Positions 37,976 through 47,198 of a stretch of 64,000 nucleotides of DNA are shown here, in pieces. Position numbers and translations under genes: made by a program. Source of the stretch: Serinicoccus chungangensis (lineage in GTDB: Bacteria > Actinomycetota > Actinomycetes > Actinomycetales > Dermatophilaceae); contig NZ_CP040887.1 of the NCBI RefSeq assembly GCF_006337125.1, positions 2,046,001 through 2,110,000 of the forward strand. Direction: 5' to 3'. Numbering within the stretch: position 1 is the first letter of the stretch; each line of letters begins with the position of its first letter. Below the pieces are notes generated by a model, which saw nothing but the letters and a program-made list of their open reading frames with translations, made no database searches and was not told the DNA's origin.

Positions 37976-39139
37976 ATGAGCGATCCTCTCGTCCAGCGAC
38001 TCCAGCCCTTCGGCACCAGCGTCTTCGCCGAGATGACCCAGCGTGCCCTGCAGTTCGACGCGGTCAACCTGGGGCAGGGTTTCCCGGACACCGACGGCCC
38101 GCAGGAGATGCTCGACCTCGCGGCGCGCGGCCTGCAGGAGGGGCTCAACCAGTACGCCCCGGCCCGCGGCCTGCCCGTCCTGCGCGAGGCGGTCGCCGAC
38201 CACCAGGAGCGGTGGTACGGCATACCGCTCGACCCGCAGACGCAGGTCCTCGTCACCGTCGGCGCGACCGAGGCGATCGCCGCCTCCCTCATCGCCCTGG
38301 TCGAGCCCGGAGAGGAGGTGCTGGTCATCGAGCCGTCCTACGACTCCTACGGCGCGGCCGTCGCGATGGCCGGCGGGGTGCGCCGCAGCGTGCAGCTCGG
38401 CTTCCCCGACCTGCGGCTGGACCTCGAGCAGCTGCGCGCGGCGGTGACGGACCGGACCCGCGTCCTGGTGCTCAACACGCCGCACAACCCGACCGGCAAG
38501 GTCTTCACCGCCGCCGAGCTGGAGGGGGTCGCCGCGGTCGCGCGCGAGCACGACCTCGTGGTCGTCTCCGACGAGGTCTACGAGCACCTCGTCTTCGACG
38601 GGCAGCAGCACCTCCCCATCGCCGGGCTGCCGGGGATGTTCGAGCGCACGCTGACGATCTCCTCGGTGGGCAAGACCTTCTCCCTCACCGGGTGGAAGAC
38701 CGGCTGGGTGAGCGGCCCGCGGGAGCTGGTGGACGCGGTCGCGGCGGTGAAGCAGTTCCTCACCTTCGTCGGCGTGACGCACCTGCAGCCGGCGGTCGCC
38801 CACGGTCTGGCGATGCCGGACGCGTTCTTCCACGGTTTCGCGCAGCAGCTGCAGGACAAGCGGGACCTGCTCGTATCAGCCCTCGGTGAGGTCGGGGTCC
38901 CGGTGAGCCCGTGCCAGGGCAGCTACTTCGTCATCGCCGACCTCGCGGGTCACGGCGTCGAGGACGCCGTCGACTTCTGCCGGCGCATGCCGGAGGAGCT
39001 GGGCCTCGTCGGCGTGCCCGTCTCGGTCTTCTGCGACGACCCCACGCCGGTGCGCAGCCTGGTGCGCTTCGCGTTCTGCAAGCAGGACGAGGTTCTGCTG
39101 AAGGCGGCGCGCCGCCTGCACCGGCTCGGCAGCGCCTGA
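37976..39139 (+). CDS. Class I/II PLP-dependent aminotransferase (DapC/YbdL-like)
   Basis: 387 aa. Fold-type-I aminotransferase: [17 protein letters not shown], the [18 protein letters not shown] block, [16 protein letters not shown] with the substrate-carboxylate region, [12 protein letters not shown], and the PLP lysine in [16 protein letters not shown]. Sequences like this are annotated both as N-succinyldiaminopimelate aminotransferase (DapC, lysine biosynthesis) and as methionine or kynurenine aminotransferases. Neighbours do not decide. Upstream in-frame extension overlaps the rpsB leader and is not likely. Confidence 0.82.
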   Translation: MSDPLVQRLQPFGTSVFAEMTQRALQFDAVNLGQGFPDTDGPQEMLDLAARGLQEGLNQYAPARGLPVLREAVADHQERWYGIPLDPQTQVLVTVGATEAIAASLIALVEPGEEVLVIEPSYDSYGAAVAMAGGVRRSVQLGFPDLRLDLEQLRAAVTDRTRVLVLNTPHNPTGKVFTAAELEGVAAVAREHDLVVVSDEVYEHLVFDGQQHLPIAGLPGMFERTLTISSVGKTFSLTGWKTGWVSGPRELVDAVAAVKQFLTFVGVTHLQPAVAHGLAMPDAFFHGFAQQLQDKRDLLVSALGEVGVPVSPCQGSYFVIADLAGHGVEDAVDFCRRMPEELGLVGVPVSVFCDDPTPVRSLVRFAFCKQDEVLLKAARRLHRLGSA

Positions 39140-39152
39140 CAGGCTCGCTGGT

Positions 39153-39722
39153 ATGCCGTCCGCGCCCCCGACGAGAGCGCCCGCGTCCTGGCGTCCCTCG
39201 CCGCGGGCCCGGGTGGGGTCCTGGCTCGGGGACTGGGCGGTCGTCGGCGGGTGGCTCGGGGTACTGACCCTGGCCGGCCTCGTGCTGCGACCGACGCTCG
39301 GGGTCTCTGCCACCGTCACCGTCACGCCGGGTTCCCTGCTGGCCTCCGACGTCGCCGTCACGCTGGCCACCGTGGTCCCCTACGTGTGCTACCTCGCGCT
39401 CACCGAGTCCTCTGCCCGTCAGGCCACGCTCGGCAAGCGGTGGGCAGGCCTGGTGGTGACGGCGCTCGACGGCACCGCGCCGAGCCGCTCCGCGGTCTGG
39501 CTCCGCAACGTCGTCAAGGCCCTCCCGTGGCAGCTGGCACATCTCGGCGCGAGCAGGGGGATCCTGGAGGTGCAGGAGGGCTGGGGCCTAGGTCTGGTGG
39601 TGCTCTCGCTCGTGCTGGCGGTGCTGTGCGCCGCACCGGCCCTCGTCGGGGGTCGCGGCATCCACGACCGCGCGGCGGGTACCCGGGTGGCGCGGGTCGC
39701 GAGCCGGGGAATGGCCCCGTGA
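39153..39722 (+). CDS. RDD-family membrane protein
   Basis: 189 aa. The RDD signature appears near the N-terminus ([16 protein letters not shown]) and near the end ([13 protein letters not shown]), with about four hydrophobic segments. RDD proteins are thought to act in membrane transport or as Na+/H+ exchangers, but the family is poorly known. ATG lies in GGTATGCC, 13 bases after the aminotransferase stop. Its stop overlaps the recombinase GTG start (GTGA), so these two are coupled. Confidence 0.78.
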   Translation: MPSAPPTRAPASWRPSPRARVGSWLGDWAVVGGWLGVLTLAGLVLRPTLGVSATVTVTPGSLLASDVAVTLATVVPYVCYLALTESSARQATLGKRWAGLVVTALDGTAPSRSAVWLRNVVKALPWQLAHLGASRGILEVQEGWGLGLVVLSLVLAVLCAAPALVGGRGIHDRAAGTRVARVASRGMAP

Positions 39723-40678
39723 GCGAGCCACGCCGGTCCGGCGGCGGCGGTGAGGGGCGGCCCGGCCGGGCCGTTCTCGGCGAGTCCCTGCTGGCAGAGT
39801 TCGCGCAGCACCTGGAGATCGAGAAGGGGCGCTCGTCGCACACCGTCCGCGCCTATCTCGCCGACCTGCGCGCCCTGGACACCTTCCTGGCCCGCCGGGA
39901 GGTGCCCGACCCCGCCGCCGTCAGGTTGGGGGACTTGCGCGCCTGGTTGGCCGGGCTGGGCGCCGCCGGCGCGGCCCGGTCCAGCGTCTCCCGTCGGGCG
40001 GCCAGCGCGAAGACCTTCTTCCGGTGGGCCCAGCGCACCGGACGACTGCCCGCGGATCCCTCGCTGCGGCTGCTCGCCCCGGGCAAGGACGCTCACCTGC
40101 CCGGGGTGCTCCGGGCCCCGCAGGCCGCAGCGCTCATGGACCTGGCGGCCGTCGCTGCCGACGACGAGGACCCGCTGCACCTGCGCAACCGCGCCATGCT
40201 GGAGCTGCTCTACGCCTCCGGGATGCGCGTGGGTGAGCTGACCGGTCTCGACATGGACGACCTGGACCTGGGGACCGGGACCGCCCGGGTGCTGGGCAAG
40301 GGCGACAAGGAGCGCGTGGTGCCCTTCGGTGCCCCGGCGGCGGAGGCGACCACGGCGTGGCTCGACGCGGGACGTCCTCGTCTGGTGACGGCCGAGTCGG
40401 GGCCCGCGCTCTTCCTCGGCCGCCGTGGGCGCCGGGTGGACCAGCGGCAGGTCAGGTCCAGCCTGCAGGGTCTCCTCGCCCACCTGCCGGACACCCCGCC
40501 CCTGGGGCCGCACGGGCTGCGGCACAGCGCGGCCACCCACCTGCTCGAGGGCGGTGCGGACCTGCGCACCGTCCAGGAGCTCCTGGGGCACGCCAGCCTG
40601 GCGACCACCCAGATCTACACGCACGTGTCGGTCGAGCGCCTCCGCTCCGCCTACCAGCAGGCACACCCGCGCGCCTGA
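39719..40678 (+). CDS. xerC: XerC-like tyrosine recombinase
   Basis: 319 aa. N-terminal SAM-like DNA-binding domain ([20 protein letters not shown]) and the catalytic domain. Catalytic residues are visible: Arg in [13 protein letters not shown] (about 170), Lys in [10 protein letters not shown], His-x-x-Arg in [18 protein letters not shown] (about 267), His in [11 protein letters not shown], and the nucleophilic Tyr in TQIYTHV (about 300). With XerD it resolves chromosome dimers at dif. The position next to dprA and rpsB is the usual actinobacterial xerC locus. No tyrosine-recombinase-flanking att repeats are seen, so it is not a phage integrase. Confidence 0.93.
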   Translation: MSEPRRSGGGGEGRPGRAVLGESLLAEFAQHLEIEKGRSSHTVRAYLADLRALDTFLARREVPDPAAVRLGDLRAWLAGLGAAGAARSSVSRRAASAKTFFRWAQRTGRLPADPSLRLLAPGKDAHLPGVLRAPQAAALMDLAAVAADDEDPLHLRNRAMLELLYASGMRVGELTGLDMDDLDLGTGTARVLGKGDKERVVPFGAPAAEATTAWLDAGRPRLVTAESGPALFLGRRGRRVDQRQVRSSLQGLLAHLPDTPPLGPHGLRHSAATHLLEGGADLRTVQELLGHASLATTQIYTHVSVERLRSAYQQAHPRA

Positions 40679-40721
40679 CCGGACTCCACCTCCTCCGTCC
40701 CTGCCGGGCCCACCCACGCGA

Positions 40722-41492
40722 TCACCGGACCTCCTCTCGTGCGTCCTCACCGGCCCCACCGGGTCCGTCCACCGGTCCGGCACCCGCCCTCCCGGTGGCC
40801 CGACCCTCGTGCGGGAGCAGGGTCAGCTCCACGCCGAGCAGCAGCGGCGTCGGGTCGACGTAGCCGTCGCGACCCCGCACGGCCCCGAGGTGCAGGCAGT
40901 CGTGGACGGCGCAGTGGCCCCCGGACGTCAACCGCCCGAGGGGGTCCCCGCGAGCCACTCGTGTCCCCTGGGCCACCCGGGCCCCGACCGGCTGGTAGGT
41001 GCTGCGCAGACCGCTCGGATGGGTCACGCTCACCACGCCCACCCCGGCGACCTCCCCGCTGAAGCTCACGACACCCCCGTCCACCGCCAGCACCCTCTCG
41101 CCGGGCAGACCTGCGAGGTCGACGCCTCGGTGGCCACGCCCCCAACGGTGCTCGGGCGGGTCGAAGCCCTGCAGGATCTCGGGGACGCCGGCGAGGGGCC
41201 AGCCCCACAGCGCGGTGCTCTGCCGGTCCCCCGTAGCGGTGTCCAAGGTGGGCACGCGCAGACCCAGCAGGACCGAGACCAGCGCGCCCGAGGAGGAGAC
41301 CACCGGCGCGGCCGCCACCACCGGGGTGGAGGACCCGGCGAGCACCGCCACGGCTGCCAGGGCCGCCCAGGCGGCCTGACTCGAGCGGCCGACGCGCCTG
41401 GCTCGACCGAGGCGGCGCGTGTCGCCGGCGCGGCGCGCGCGGCGGGGGGCGCCAGCGCCGTCCGCCGTCCCGGGTCCCCCGGCCAGGTTCAT
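40722..41492 (-). CDS. M23-family (LytM) peptidoglycan endopeptidase
   Basis: 256 aa. A hydrophobic segment after an Arg-rich N-terminus (about residues 35-60) anchors or exports the protein. The zinc site of the LytM domain is present as HRGVDLAG (His and Asp ligands) and HDCLHLGA (His-x-His). The C-terminal tail is Gly/Arg/Glu-rich. It would cut peptide cross-links in the cell wall. The ATG at 41492 overlaps the dprA stop by four bases (ATGA). Located next to rpsB in other actinobacteria. Confidence 0.88.
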   Translation of the reverse strand: MNLAGGPGTADGAGAPRRARRAGDTRRLGRARRVGRSSQAAWAALAAVAVLAGSSTPVVAAAPVVSSSGALVSVLLGLRVPTLDTATGDRQSTALWGWPLAGVPEILQGFDPPEHRWGRGHRGVDLAGLPGERVLAVDGGVVSFSGEVAGVGVVSVTHPSGLRSTYQPVGARVAQGTRVARGDPLGRLTSGGHCAVHDCLHLGAVRGRDGYVDPTPLLLGVELTLLPHEGRATGRAGAGPVDGPGGAGEDAREEVR

Positions 41493-42601
41493 CGGGCCCC
41501 CACAGGTCGCCGTTGCCACCCGTCGAGGAGCTCCTCGGCCAGACCCGCACGCTCCAGCTCGCGCAGCGCCCCGAGCGTCTCCCGCAGCGTCAGGCCCGAC
41601 CGCGCCATGACGTCGTCGACCGCGCTCGAGGAGCGCGGCCGAAGCCACTGCCACACCCGCCGCAGGTCCTCCGTGAGCCCGTCCGTGGCACGTCTCTCTC
41701 CCTGCTTGACCGGTGCGAGGTCGTCACCGATGCGCCCGACCAGCTCGGCCACCTCGGCGCCGTCCGTGACGAGCTCGGCGCCGATCCGGATCTCGGCGTG
41801 CGTGCCCTGCGACATGAGGCTCTCCACCGAACCCGGGACGGCCATCACCGGCCGGCCCAGCTCCCGGGCGTGCTTGAGCGTCGAGCGGGCGCCGGACCGC
41901 AGGCCAGCCTCGACGACCACCGTCCCCAGGGCCACGCCCGCGATGATGCGGTTGCGGGCGAGGAAGCGCATCCGGGCCGGGGCCCCGCCCGGTGGCGTCT
42001 CGCTGACCAGGGCACCGGTCCGACGGATGCGGTCGATGAGATCGGTGTTGGCGCGGGGATAGGGCACGTCGACCCCTCCGGCCAGCACCGCCACGGTGGA
42101 CCCCTCCGCCGACAGCGTCGCGCGGTGGGCCGCCGCGTCGATGCCGAAGGCCGCACCGGACACGACCGTGAAGCCGCGGGCCACGAGGTCGACGCACAGC
42201 CCGGCGGTGACGTGGTCGCCGTAGGCGGTGCTCGCCCGGGCACCCACCACCGCGACGCTGCGCCCGGACAGCGCGGCGAGGTCGCCCGGCCCGCTCACCC
42301 AGAGGCACCAGGGCGGCTGCTCCAGCTGGTCGAGGCCGTCGGGCCACTCGGGGTCGCCGGGCACGAGGATGCGAGCCCCCAGCCGACCGGCGATCCGCTC
42401 GTCGTCGACGGTCCGGGCGCGCGCGACCCGCGCCGTGAGTCGCCCGAGGTCCACGCCGCCGGGGGCGCGACCGTCGCGCAGGGCGTAGCCGACGGTGTCC
42501 ACGACCCCGTGCTCGGCCACCACCTGCTGGATGCGCTCGTCGTAGGGCTCGGCGAGCCGGGACAGCAGGATCCGCGCCCGACGCTCGTCGTCCGCCCTCA
42601 T
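41489..42601 (-). CDS. dprA: DNA-processing protein A (DprA/Smf)
   Basis: 370 aa. Loads RecA onto incoming single-stranded DNA during transformation. Rossmann-like motifs: VAVVGARASTAYGDHV, VVSGAAFGIDAAAHRATL, LAGGVDVPYP and RFLARNRIIAGVALGTVVV. A C-terminal winged-helix-like domain (VDDVMARSGLTLRETLGALR) matches DprA_WH. Together with comM (four-base overlap) it suggests competence capacity in this lineage, though no DNA-uptake machine is in the window. Confidence 0.93.
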   Translation of the reverse strand: MRADDERRARILLSRLAEPYDERIQQVVAEHGVVDTVGYALRDGRAPGGVDLGRLTARVARARTVDDERIAGRLGARILVPGDPEWPDGLDQLEQPPWCLWVSGPGDLAALSGRSVAVVGARASTAYGDHVTAGLCVDLVARGFTVVSGAAFGIDAAAHRATLSAEGSTVAVLAGGVDVPYPRANTDLIDRIRRTGALVSETPPGGAPARMRFLARNRIIAGVALGTVVVEAGLRSGARSTLKHARELGRPVMAVPGSVESLMSQGTHAEIRIGAELVTDGAEVAELVGRIGDDLAPVKQGERRATDGLTEDLRRVWQWLRPRSSSAVDDVMARSGLTLRETLGALRELERAGLAEELLDGWQRRPVGAR

Positions 42602-44127
42602 GCCACCTTCACCCCGCTCGGCGTGCGCAGGTCCAGCGCCAGGGTGACGTCGTCGAGGTCGGGGCGCGGGGCGCCGCGCAGGTCGGCCAGCGTCCAGGCG
42701 ACCCGGAGCGCGCGGTCCAGACCCCGCAGCGTCAACGCACCCCGGTCCATCGCGCGCTCGAGCGGCCGCCGCTGCGCCGGGCCCAGACGCCAGGGCTGCT
42801 CGCGCAGCACCGCCCCGGGGACCTCGCTGTTGAGCAGCCAGGGCGACGCCCGCCACCGCTCCCGCTGGCGCTGCCGCGCCTGCAGCACCCGGGCTGCCAC
42901 CACGGCGGACGGCTCGCCCGGCGGGAGCGCCAGGTCGCCACGGGTGACCGCACTCACGGCCAGCTTGAGATCGATCCGGTCCAGCAAGGGCCCGGAGAGC
43001 CGGCCCAGATAGCCGGTCCGGCGGAAGGGTGGGCACGAGCAGGCACCGCCGGCGCCGCCGCAGGGGCACGGGTTGGCCGCGAGCACGAGCTGGAAACGGG
43101 CAGGCAGACGCACGTGCCGGTCGGCCCGGGCGATGAGCACCTCGCCCGACTCCAGGGGCTGGCGCAGACCGTCGAGGACGTCGCGGCGGAACTCCGGCGC
43201 CTCGTCCATGAAGAGGACGCCGCGGTGGGCCCGCGACACGGCACCCGGATGGATGAGGCGGGAGCCGCCGCCGATGACCGCGGCCGTGGACGCCGTGTGG
43301 TGCGGCGCGACGAAGGGCGGGCGCGTCACCAGCCGGTCGTCCGCCGGCAGGGCGCCGAGGACGGAGTGGATGCCCGTCACCGCCAGCGCGTCGTCAGGCC
43401 CCAGCTCGGGCAGGATGCCCGGAAGCCGCTCGGCGAGCATCGTCTTGCCCGCCCCCGGCGGGCCCACCAGCAGCAGGTGGTGGCCCCCGGCCGCGGCGAT
43501 CTCCAGGGCCTGGCGGGCCACGGCCTGCCCGACCACGTCACCGAGGTCGGGCACCCGGGCCGGGACGGAGGGTGCGGCCGGGGGCAGCTCGAGGTGCAGC
43601 TCCTCGCCACGGGACCGGGCGAGGTAGAAGGCACGGACGTCACCGAGCGTGCGCACCGGGTGCACCTGCACCCCGGCCACCAGGGCCGCCTCCCGCGCCG
43701 CGTCCGCGGCCACCAGCAGCTCGGCGACGCCGTCGGCGGCGGCGGCCAGCGTCATGGGCAGCACCCCGGGCACCGGACGCACGTCGCCGGCGAGGCCGAC
43801 CTCCCCGACGTGGCCGATCCCCCGGACCGCCGCCGGGGGCACGTGGCCCTCCGCGGCCATCATCGCCACCGCGATGGCGAGGTCCAGGCCGCTGCCGGCC
43901 TTGGGGACGCCCGCCGGTGACAGGTTGATGGTCCACCGCCGCGGGGGGACCGGCATCCCGCAGTTGCGCAGGGCGGGCCGCACCCGGTCCGGCGCCTGCC
44001 GGCAGGCGCTGTCGGCCAGACCGGTCATCACCGTCGCCGGCAGCCCGTCGGCCCCCTGGGCCTCCACGGTGACCAGGCGCCCCTCGACCCCGCTCAGGGT
44101 GACGGCGTGCGTCCGCGCGAGGGCCAT
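42598..44127 (-). CDS. comM: ComM/YifB Mg-chelatase-like AAA+ helicase
   Basis: 509 aa. Bidirectional branch-migration helicase that aids recombination during transformation. It has the N-terminal YifB domain, Walker A LLVGPPGAGKTMLAERL, Walker B GVLFMDEAPEFRRDVLD, and the cysteine cluster CPCGGAGGACSCPPF that forms the ComM zinc-like motif. The C-terminal Mg_chelatase_C domain ends the protein. It overlaps the yraN stop by one base (TGATG). Confidence 0.94.
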   Translation of the reverse strand: MALARTHAVTLSGVEGRLVTVEAQGADGLPATVMTGLADSACRQAPDRVRPALRNCGMPVPPRRWTINLSPAGVPKAGSGLDLAIAVAMMAAEGHVPPAAVRGIGHVGEVGLAGDVRPVPGVLPMTLAAAADGVAELLVAADAAREAALVAGVQVHPVRTLGDVRAFYLARSRGEELHLELPPAAPSVPARVPDLGDVVGQAVARQALEIAAAGGHHLLLVGPPGAGKTMLAERLPGILPELGPDDALAVTGIHSVLGALPADDRLVTRPPFVAPHHTASTAAVIGGGSRLIHPGAVSRAHRGVLFMDEAPEFRRDVLDGLRQPLESGEVLIARADRHVRLPARFQLVLAANPCPCGGAGGACSCPPFRRTGYLGRLSGPLLDRIDLKLAVSAVTRGDLALPPGEPSAVVAARVLQARQRQRERWRASPWLLNSEVPGAVLREQPWRLGPAQRRPLERAMDRGALTLRGLDRALRVAWTLADLRGAPRPDLDDVTLALDLRTPSGVKVA

Positions 44128-44504
44128 CAGGCCACTCCCCGCAGGTGGGTGAGCCGGGTCGGCGCGTCCGGCGGGCTCAGGAGGCCGAAGACGTCGATCC
44201 GGAAGGAGGCTCCCCGGCGCTCGTGGGCGTCCAGCCAGGCCCAGGCCAGCCGTCGCAGCCGATGCGCCTTGTCCCGGCCCACCGCCTCGACCGGCTCGCC
44301 GAACCGGGCCGAGCGACGCGTCTTGACCTCGCAGAAGACCAGCTGGTGGCCGTCGTGGGCCACGACGTCGAGCTCACCCTCCGGGCAGCGCCAGTTGCGC
44401 TCCAGCACCATCCAGCCCAGCGCCTGCACGTGCGCGCAGACGAGCTCCTCGCCCCGGTCGCCGATCTGCCGGGCCCTCGACCACGGCATACCCCCCTCGT
44501 CCAT
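44127..44504 (-). CDS. yraN: YraN-family (UPF0102) endonuclease-like protein
   Basis: 125 aa. The core ARQIGDRGEELVCAHVQAL, ERNWRCPEGELDVVAHDG and LVFCEVKTRRSARFG is the PD-(D/E)xK nuclease-like UPF0102 fold. Function unproven. Three in-frame starts exist; the ATG at 44504 has the best ribosome-binding site (GGAGGAGGGGGAG). The ATG at 44489 lies in GGTATGCC and is an alternative. Confidence 0.85.
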   Translation of the reverse strand: MDEGGMPWSRARQIGDRGEELVCAHVQALGWMVLERNWRCPEGELDVVAHDGHQLVFCEVKTRRSARFGEPVEAVGRDKAHRLRRLAWAWLDAHERRGASFRIDVFGLLSPPDAPTRLTHLRGVA

Positions 44505-44558
44505 CTCCCCCTCCTCCTGGACCACCGTCGGCGGTGGCCCTCCTCAGCCAACGCAGCA

Positions 44559-44584
44559 GGCCCGGCCTGCGCAAGGGCCGGGCC
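44559..44584 (-). terminator. Hairpin terminator between DUF2469 and yraN
   Basis: A 9-bp stem (44559-44567 with 44576-44584) and an 8-base loop, 49 bases after the DUF2469 stop. No T-run. It splits lepB-rnhB-DUF2469 from yraN-comM-dprA. Confidence 0.55.
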
Positions 44585-44632
44585 GTCGGCTGTGGACGAC
44601 CGGGTGGGCGTGCGGAGGATGTGGACGGCCGG

Positions 44633-44953
44633 TCAGCGACCGTCGGTGAGGCCCTTGACGTCGAGGTCGGACTTGGCGAGCTCCTCGACGTTGACGTCCT
44701 TGAAGGTGATGACCCGGGCCTTGCGCACGAAGCGGGCCGGTCGGTAGACGTCCCAGACCCAGGCGTCGGTGAGCGTCACCTCGAACCAGGTCTCCCCGTC
44801 CCCGGTCCGGACCTGCACGTCGACCTCGTTGGCGAGGTAGAACCGGCGCTCGGTCTCCACCACGTGGGTGAACAGCCCGACGACGTCGCGGTACTCGCGG
44901 TAGAGCGCCAGCTCGGCGTCGGTCTCGTACTTCTCCAGGTCCTCCGCGCTCAT
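44633..44953 (-). CDS. DUF2469 protein (Rv2901c-like)
   Basis: 106 aa, acidic and conserved only in actinobacteria. Conserved blocks [20 protein letters not shown] and [12 protein letters not shown] are visible. Function unknown. The ATG at 44953 overlaps the rnhB stop by four bases (ATGA). Neighbours rnhB and lepB are constant in actinobacteria. Confidence 0.88.
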   Translation of the reverse strand: MSAEDLEKYETDAELALYREYRDVVGLFTHVVETERRFYLANEVDVQVRTGDGETWFEVTLTDAWVWDVYRPARFVRKARVITFKDVNVEELAKSDLDVKGLTDGR

Positions 44954-45678
44954 GGCGTCACTCCTTCCTCGCCCGCGACGACGGTCGCCGCCGCGGCGAT
45001 GTTCCAGCTGCGCCGGTGCCAGTCGCTGGGCCCCAGCCGGCGCAGGGCGTCCTGGTGCTCGGGTGCGGCGTAGCCCTTGTTCTGGTCCCACAGGTAGGCG
45101 CTGTGCCGTGGCTCGGCCGCCGCCTGCACCATCAGCCCGTCCCGCTCCACCTTCGCCAGGACCGAGGCCGCGGCCACGGAGGAGCAGCGCAGGTCGGCCT
45201 TGACCATGGTGCGGACCGGGGGGCCGGGTGGTGGGCCGTCGACGAGCCCGAGCAGGCCGACGCGGGTCGGGTCGGTCAGCCAGTCGTGGTTGCCGTCGAG
45301 CAGGACGAGGTCCGGTCTCGTGGCGCCCAGCCCGGCCAGCGCCCGCTCCCCCGCCAGCCGCAGGGCCGCCATGATGCCCCGGTCGTCGATCTCCTGGGGC
45401 CAGGCGTGCCCCACGGCGTGCCCGAGGGCCCACCGCCGGATCCGCGGCACCAGGCGCTCGCGCGCCGCGGCGGTGAGCAGCTTGGAGTCCTTGACCCCCT
45501 GGGGCGCCGTCCGGCACGAGGCGTCGATCGCGACGACGCCCACGCTCACCGGTCCGGCGAGGGCACCCCGGCCGACCTCGTCCATGCCCACGAGCACGGC
45601 AAAGCCCTCGCGCTGCAGCGTGCGCTCCACGCGCAGGCTGGGCCGCTGGGCCGGACGCCGGGACGTCGCGGTGCTCAC
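44950..45678 (-). CDS. rnhB: Ribonuclease HII
   Basis: 242 aa. Removes ribonucleotides embedded in DNA and degrades RNA-DNA hybrids. Active-site blocks: [19 protein letters not shown] (Asp, Glu), LLDGNHDWL and [20 protein letters not shown], with the C-terminal [17 protein letters not shown]. The GTG at 45678 overlaps the lepB stop by four bases (GTGA). Confidence 0.94.
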   Translation of the reverse strand: MSTATSRRPAQRPSLRVERTLQREGFAVLVGMDEVGRGALAGPVSVGVVAIDASCRTAPQGVKDSKLLTAAARERLVPRIRRWALGHAVGHAWPQEIDDRGIMAALRLAGERALAGLGATRPDLVLLDGNHDWLTDPTRVGLLGLVDGPPPGPPVRTMVKADLRCSSVAAASVLAKVERDGLMVQAAAEPRHSAYLWDQNKGYAAPEHQDALRRLGPSDWHRRSWNIAAAATVVAGEEGVTP

Positions 45679-46424
45679 GGCGCGTCCGGGACGTCGGCGA
45701 AGGTGTCCGGGACGGTGAACCAGTCGAAGTGGTCGAACGGGTAGAGCAGGACGACGGCCTGGCCGACGACCGCGTCCAGCGGCACCGAACCCTCCTGGCC
45801 GGTGCCGTCGTCGTTGGCCCGCGAGTCGCGCGAGTTCGACCGGTGGTCGCCCATGAGCCAGATGTGGTCCTCGGGCACCGTGACGGAGAAGTCGGTGGTG
45901 CTGGGCTCGTCGCCGGGGTAGACGTAGTCCTCGTCGAGGGGCTCGCCGTTGACCATGAGCCGGCCCTCGTCGTCGCAGCACTCGACGGTGTCGCCGGGCA
46001 GCCCGATGACCCGCTTGATGAGGTGGTTGCCCTGCGACGACGGCGCGACCCCCACGAACTCCAGGGTGCGCAGCGCCGCGTTGACGACCGGCCCGCGGTC
46101 CACCCGCTGCACCGGCGGCAGCCAGCCGCCCGGGTCCTCGAAGACGACGACGTCACCTCGGTCGACCGACAGGGGGCCGGCCTGCACCTTGCTCACCATG
46201 ACCCGGTCGCCGTAGACCAGCGTCGGCTCCATGCTGCCGGAGGGGATCCAGAACGCCTGCGCGACGAAGGTCTTGATGAGGAAGGAGATGACCAGGGCGG
46301 TCGCGGCGATCGTGACGACCTCCCGGACCCCCGCCCAGAAGCCACCGGTGGGGGCCCGCCGTTCGACCGGCCGCGGGGTGCCCTCGTCGGAGGAGCTGCC
46401 CCTCTCCCGGGTGGGTTCGCTCAC
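45675..46424 (-). CDS. lepB: Signal peptidase I
   Basis: 249 aa. Cleaves signal peptides of exported proteins. One N-terminal membrane helix ([19 protein letters not shown]) precedes the nucleophile Ser at about 61 in [14 protein letters not shown]; the general-base Lys is in [14 protein letters not shown]. Remaining S26 boxes: [20 protein letters not shown] start at 46424. The first 36 residues are charged and unconserved. It heads the operon lepB-rnhB-DUF2469. Confidence 0.94.
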   Translation of the reverse strand: MSEPTRERGSSSDEGTPRPVERRAPTGGFWAGVREVVTIAATALVISFLIKTFVAQAFWIPSGSMEPTLVYGDRVMVSKVQAGPLSVDRGDVVVFEDPGGWLPPVQRVDRGPVVNAALRTLEFVGVAPSSQGNHLIKRVIGLPGDTVECCDDEGRLMVNGEPLDEDYVYPGDEPSTTDFSVTVPEDHIWLMGDHRSNSRDSRANDDGTGQEGSVPLDAVVGQAVVLLYPFDHFDWFTVPDTFADVPDAP

Positions 46425-46463
46425 CGGATGTCGTCCTGTCGTGTCGGGTCTGTGGCCATGCCG

Positions 46464-46469
46464 ACCCTA
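46464..46469 (-). promoter_or_regulatory. Possible -10 element of lepB
   Basis: TAGGGT on the minus strand, giving a leader of about 35 bases to the GTG at 46424. Same hexamer as at 7032 and 29996; no clear -35. Confidence 0.3.
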
Positions 46470-46491
46470 ACGCGGATGGCTGGGAACAGAC

Positions 46492-46526
46492 CGATCCCCC
46501 GCCGGGCCGGGCCGGGCGGGGGATCG
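46492..46526 (-). terminator. Hairpin terminator after rplS
   Basis: A 12-bp stem (46492-46503 with 46515-46526) with an 11-base G/C loop, 17 bases after the rplS stop and before the lepB promoter. No T-run. Confidence 0.75.
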
Positions 46527-46543
46527 TCGTCGGAGGGTGTGGC

Positions 46544-46927
46544 TCAGCCCTGGTCGGCCGGCTGCGACTTGGCGGCCGGGACGCTGTCGCGGCGCTCGCG
46601 GATCTTGGCCGCCTTGCCGCGCAGGTCGCGCAGGTAGTAGAGCTTGGCGCGGCGCACGACACCGCGGCTCGCGACCTCGATCTTCTCCACGTTCGGCGAG
46701 TGCAGCGGGAAGGTGCGCTCGACACCGACACCGAAGGACACCTTGCGCACGGTGTAGGTCTCACCGAGGCCACCGCCGTGACGACGGATGACGACGCCCT
46801 TGAAGACCTGGACACGGGAGCGGTTGCCCTCGATGACCTTGACGTGGACGTTGACGGTGTCGCCGGCCCGGAAGTCGGGGATGTCGCTGCGAAGGCTCGC
46901 GGCGTCGAGATCGGCAAGCTTGTGCAT
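46544..46927 (-). CDS. rplS: 50S ribosomal protein L19
   Basis: 127 aa. L19 core: [58 protein letters not shown] and [19 protein letters not shown]. Short C-terminal tail. ATG after AGGAGAGC. Monocistronic, with a terminator after it. Confidence 0.97.
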   Translation of the reverse strand: MHKLADLDAASLRSDIPDFRAGDTVNVHVKVIEGNRSRVQVFKGVVIRRHGGGLGETYTVRKVSFGVGVERTFPLHSPNVEKIEVASRGVVRRAKLYYLRDLRGKAAKIRERRDSVPAAKSQPADQG

Positions 46928-47185
46928 GATGCTCTCCTGCTCGTGGGTGCCACAGGTCACCCGCGGCGTGTCGGTCCCGCGCCGGCGCACAGGCTGGCGG
47001 GGCACGGTCGTCGTGGTGTGGTCTCCGGTCGGCACCACCCGCACGCTTCCCCCTGTGGCAGGGGCACGGGCTGTTCGGCGCGGACGCCGGGACACAAAGG
47101 CCTAGTGTGCCAGAGGTCGCGGGAACCCTCCAAGTCCGTCGCCGCCCGGCGCCGGCGCCGCTCGGGGCCACGCCCGTCCGCCGCC
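46928..47185. promoter_or_regulatory. Divergent gap with likely rplS leader
   Basis: About 258 bases between rplS and the serB promoter. On the minus strand CACACT (47104-47109) is a possible -10 that would give a leader near 170 bases, long enough for an RNA structure that binds L19. I could not find a known rplS leader motif by eye. No other gene is seen. Confidence 0.3.
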
Positions 47186-47191
47186 TAGCAT
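47186..47191 (+). promoter_or_regulatory. Likely leaderless -10 element of serB
   Basis: TAGCAT, seven bases before the GTG at 47199, the spacing of a leaderless gene. This also argues for GTG 47199 as the start rather than the ATG at 47190, which overlaps the hexamer. Confidence 0.5.
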
Positions 47192-47198
47192 GGACGAC

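Noticed and set aside
39719..40678. Phage or integron integrase instead of XerC
   Set aside because: Normal XerC length and motifs, housekeeping position next to dprA, and no attachment repeats or phage genes.
44585..44625. DnaA-box-like GTGGAC sequences between yraN and DUF2469
   Set aside because: Only near-matches (one or more mismatches) and not clustered; there is no dnaA or dnaN nearby, so it is not an origin.
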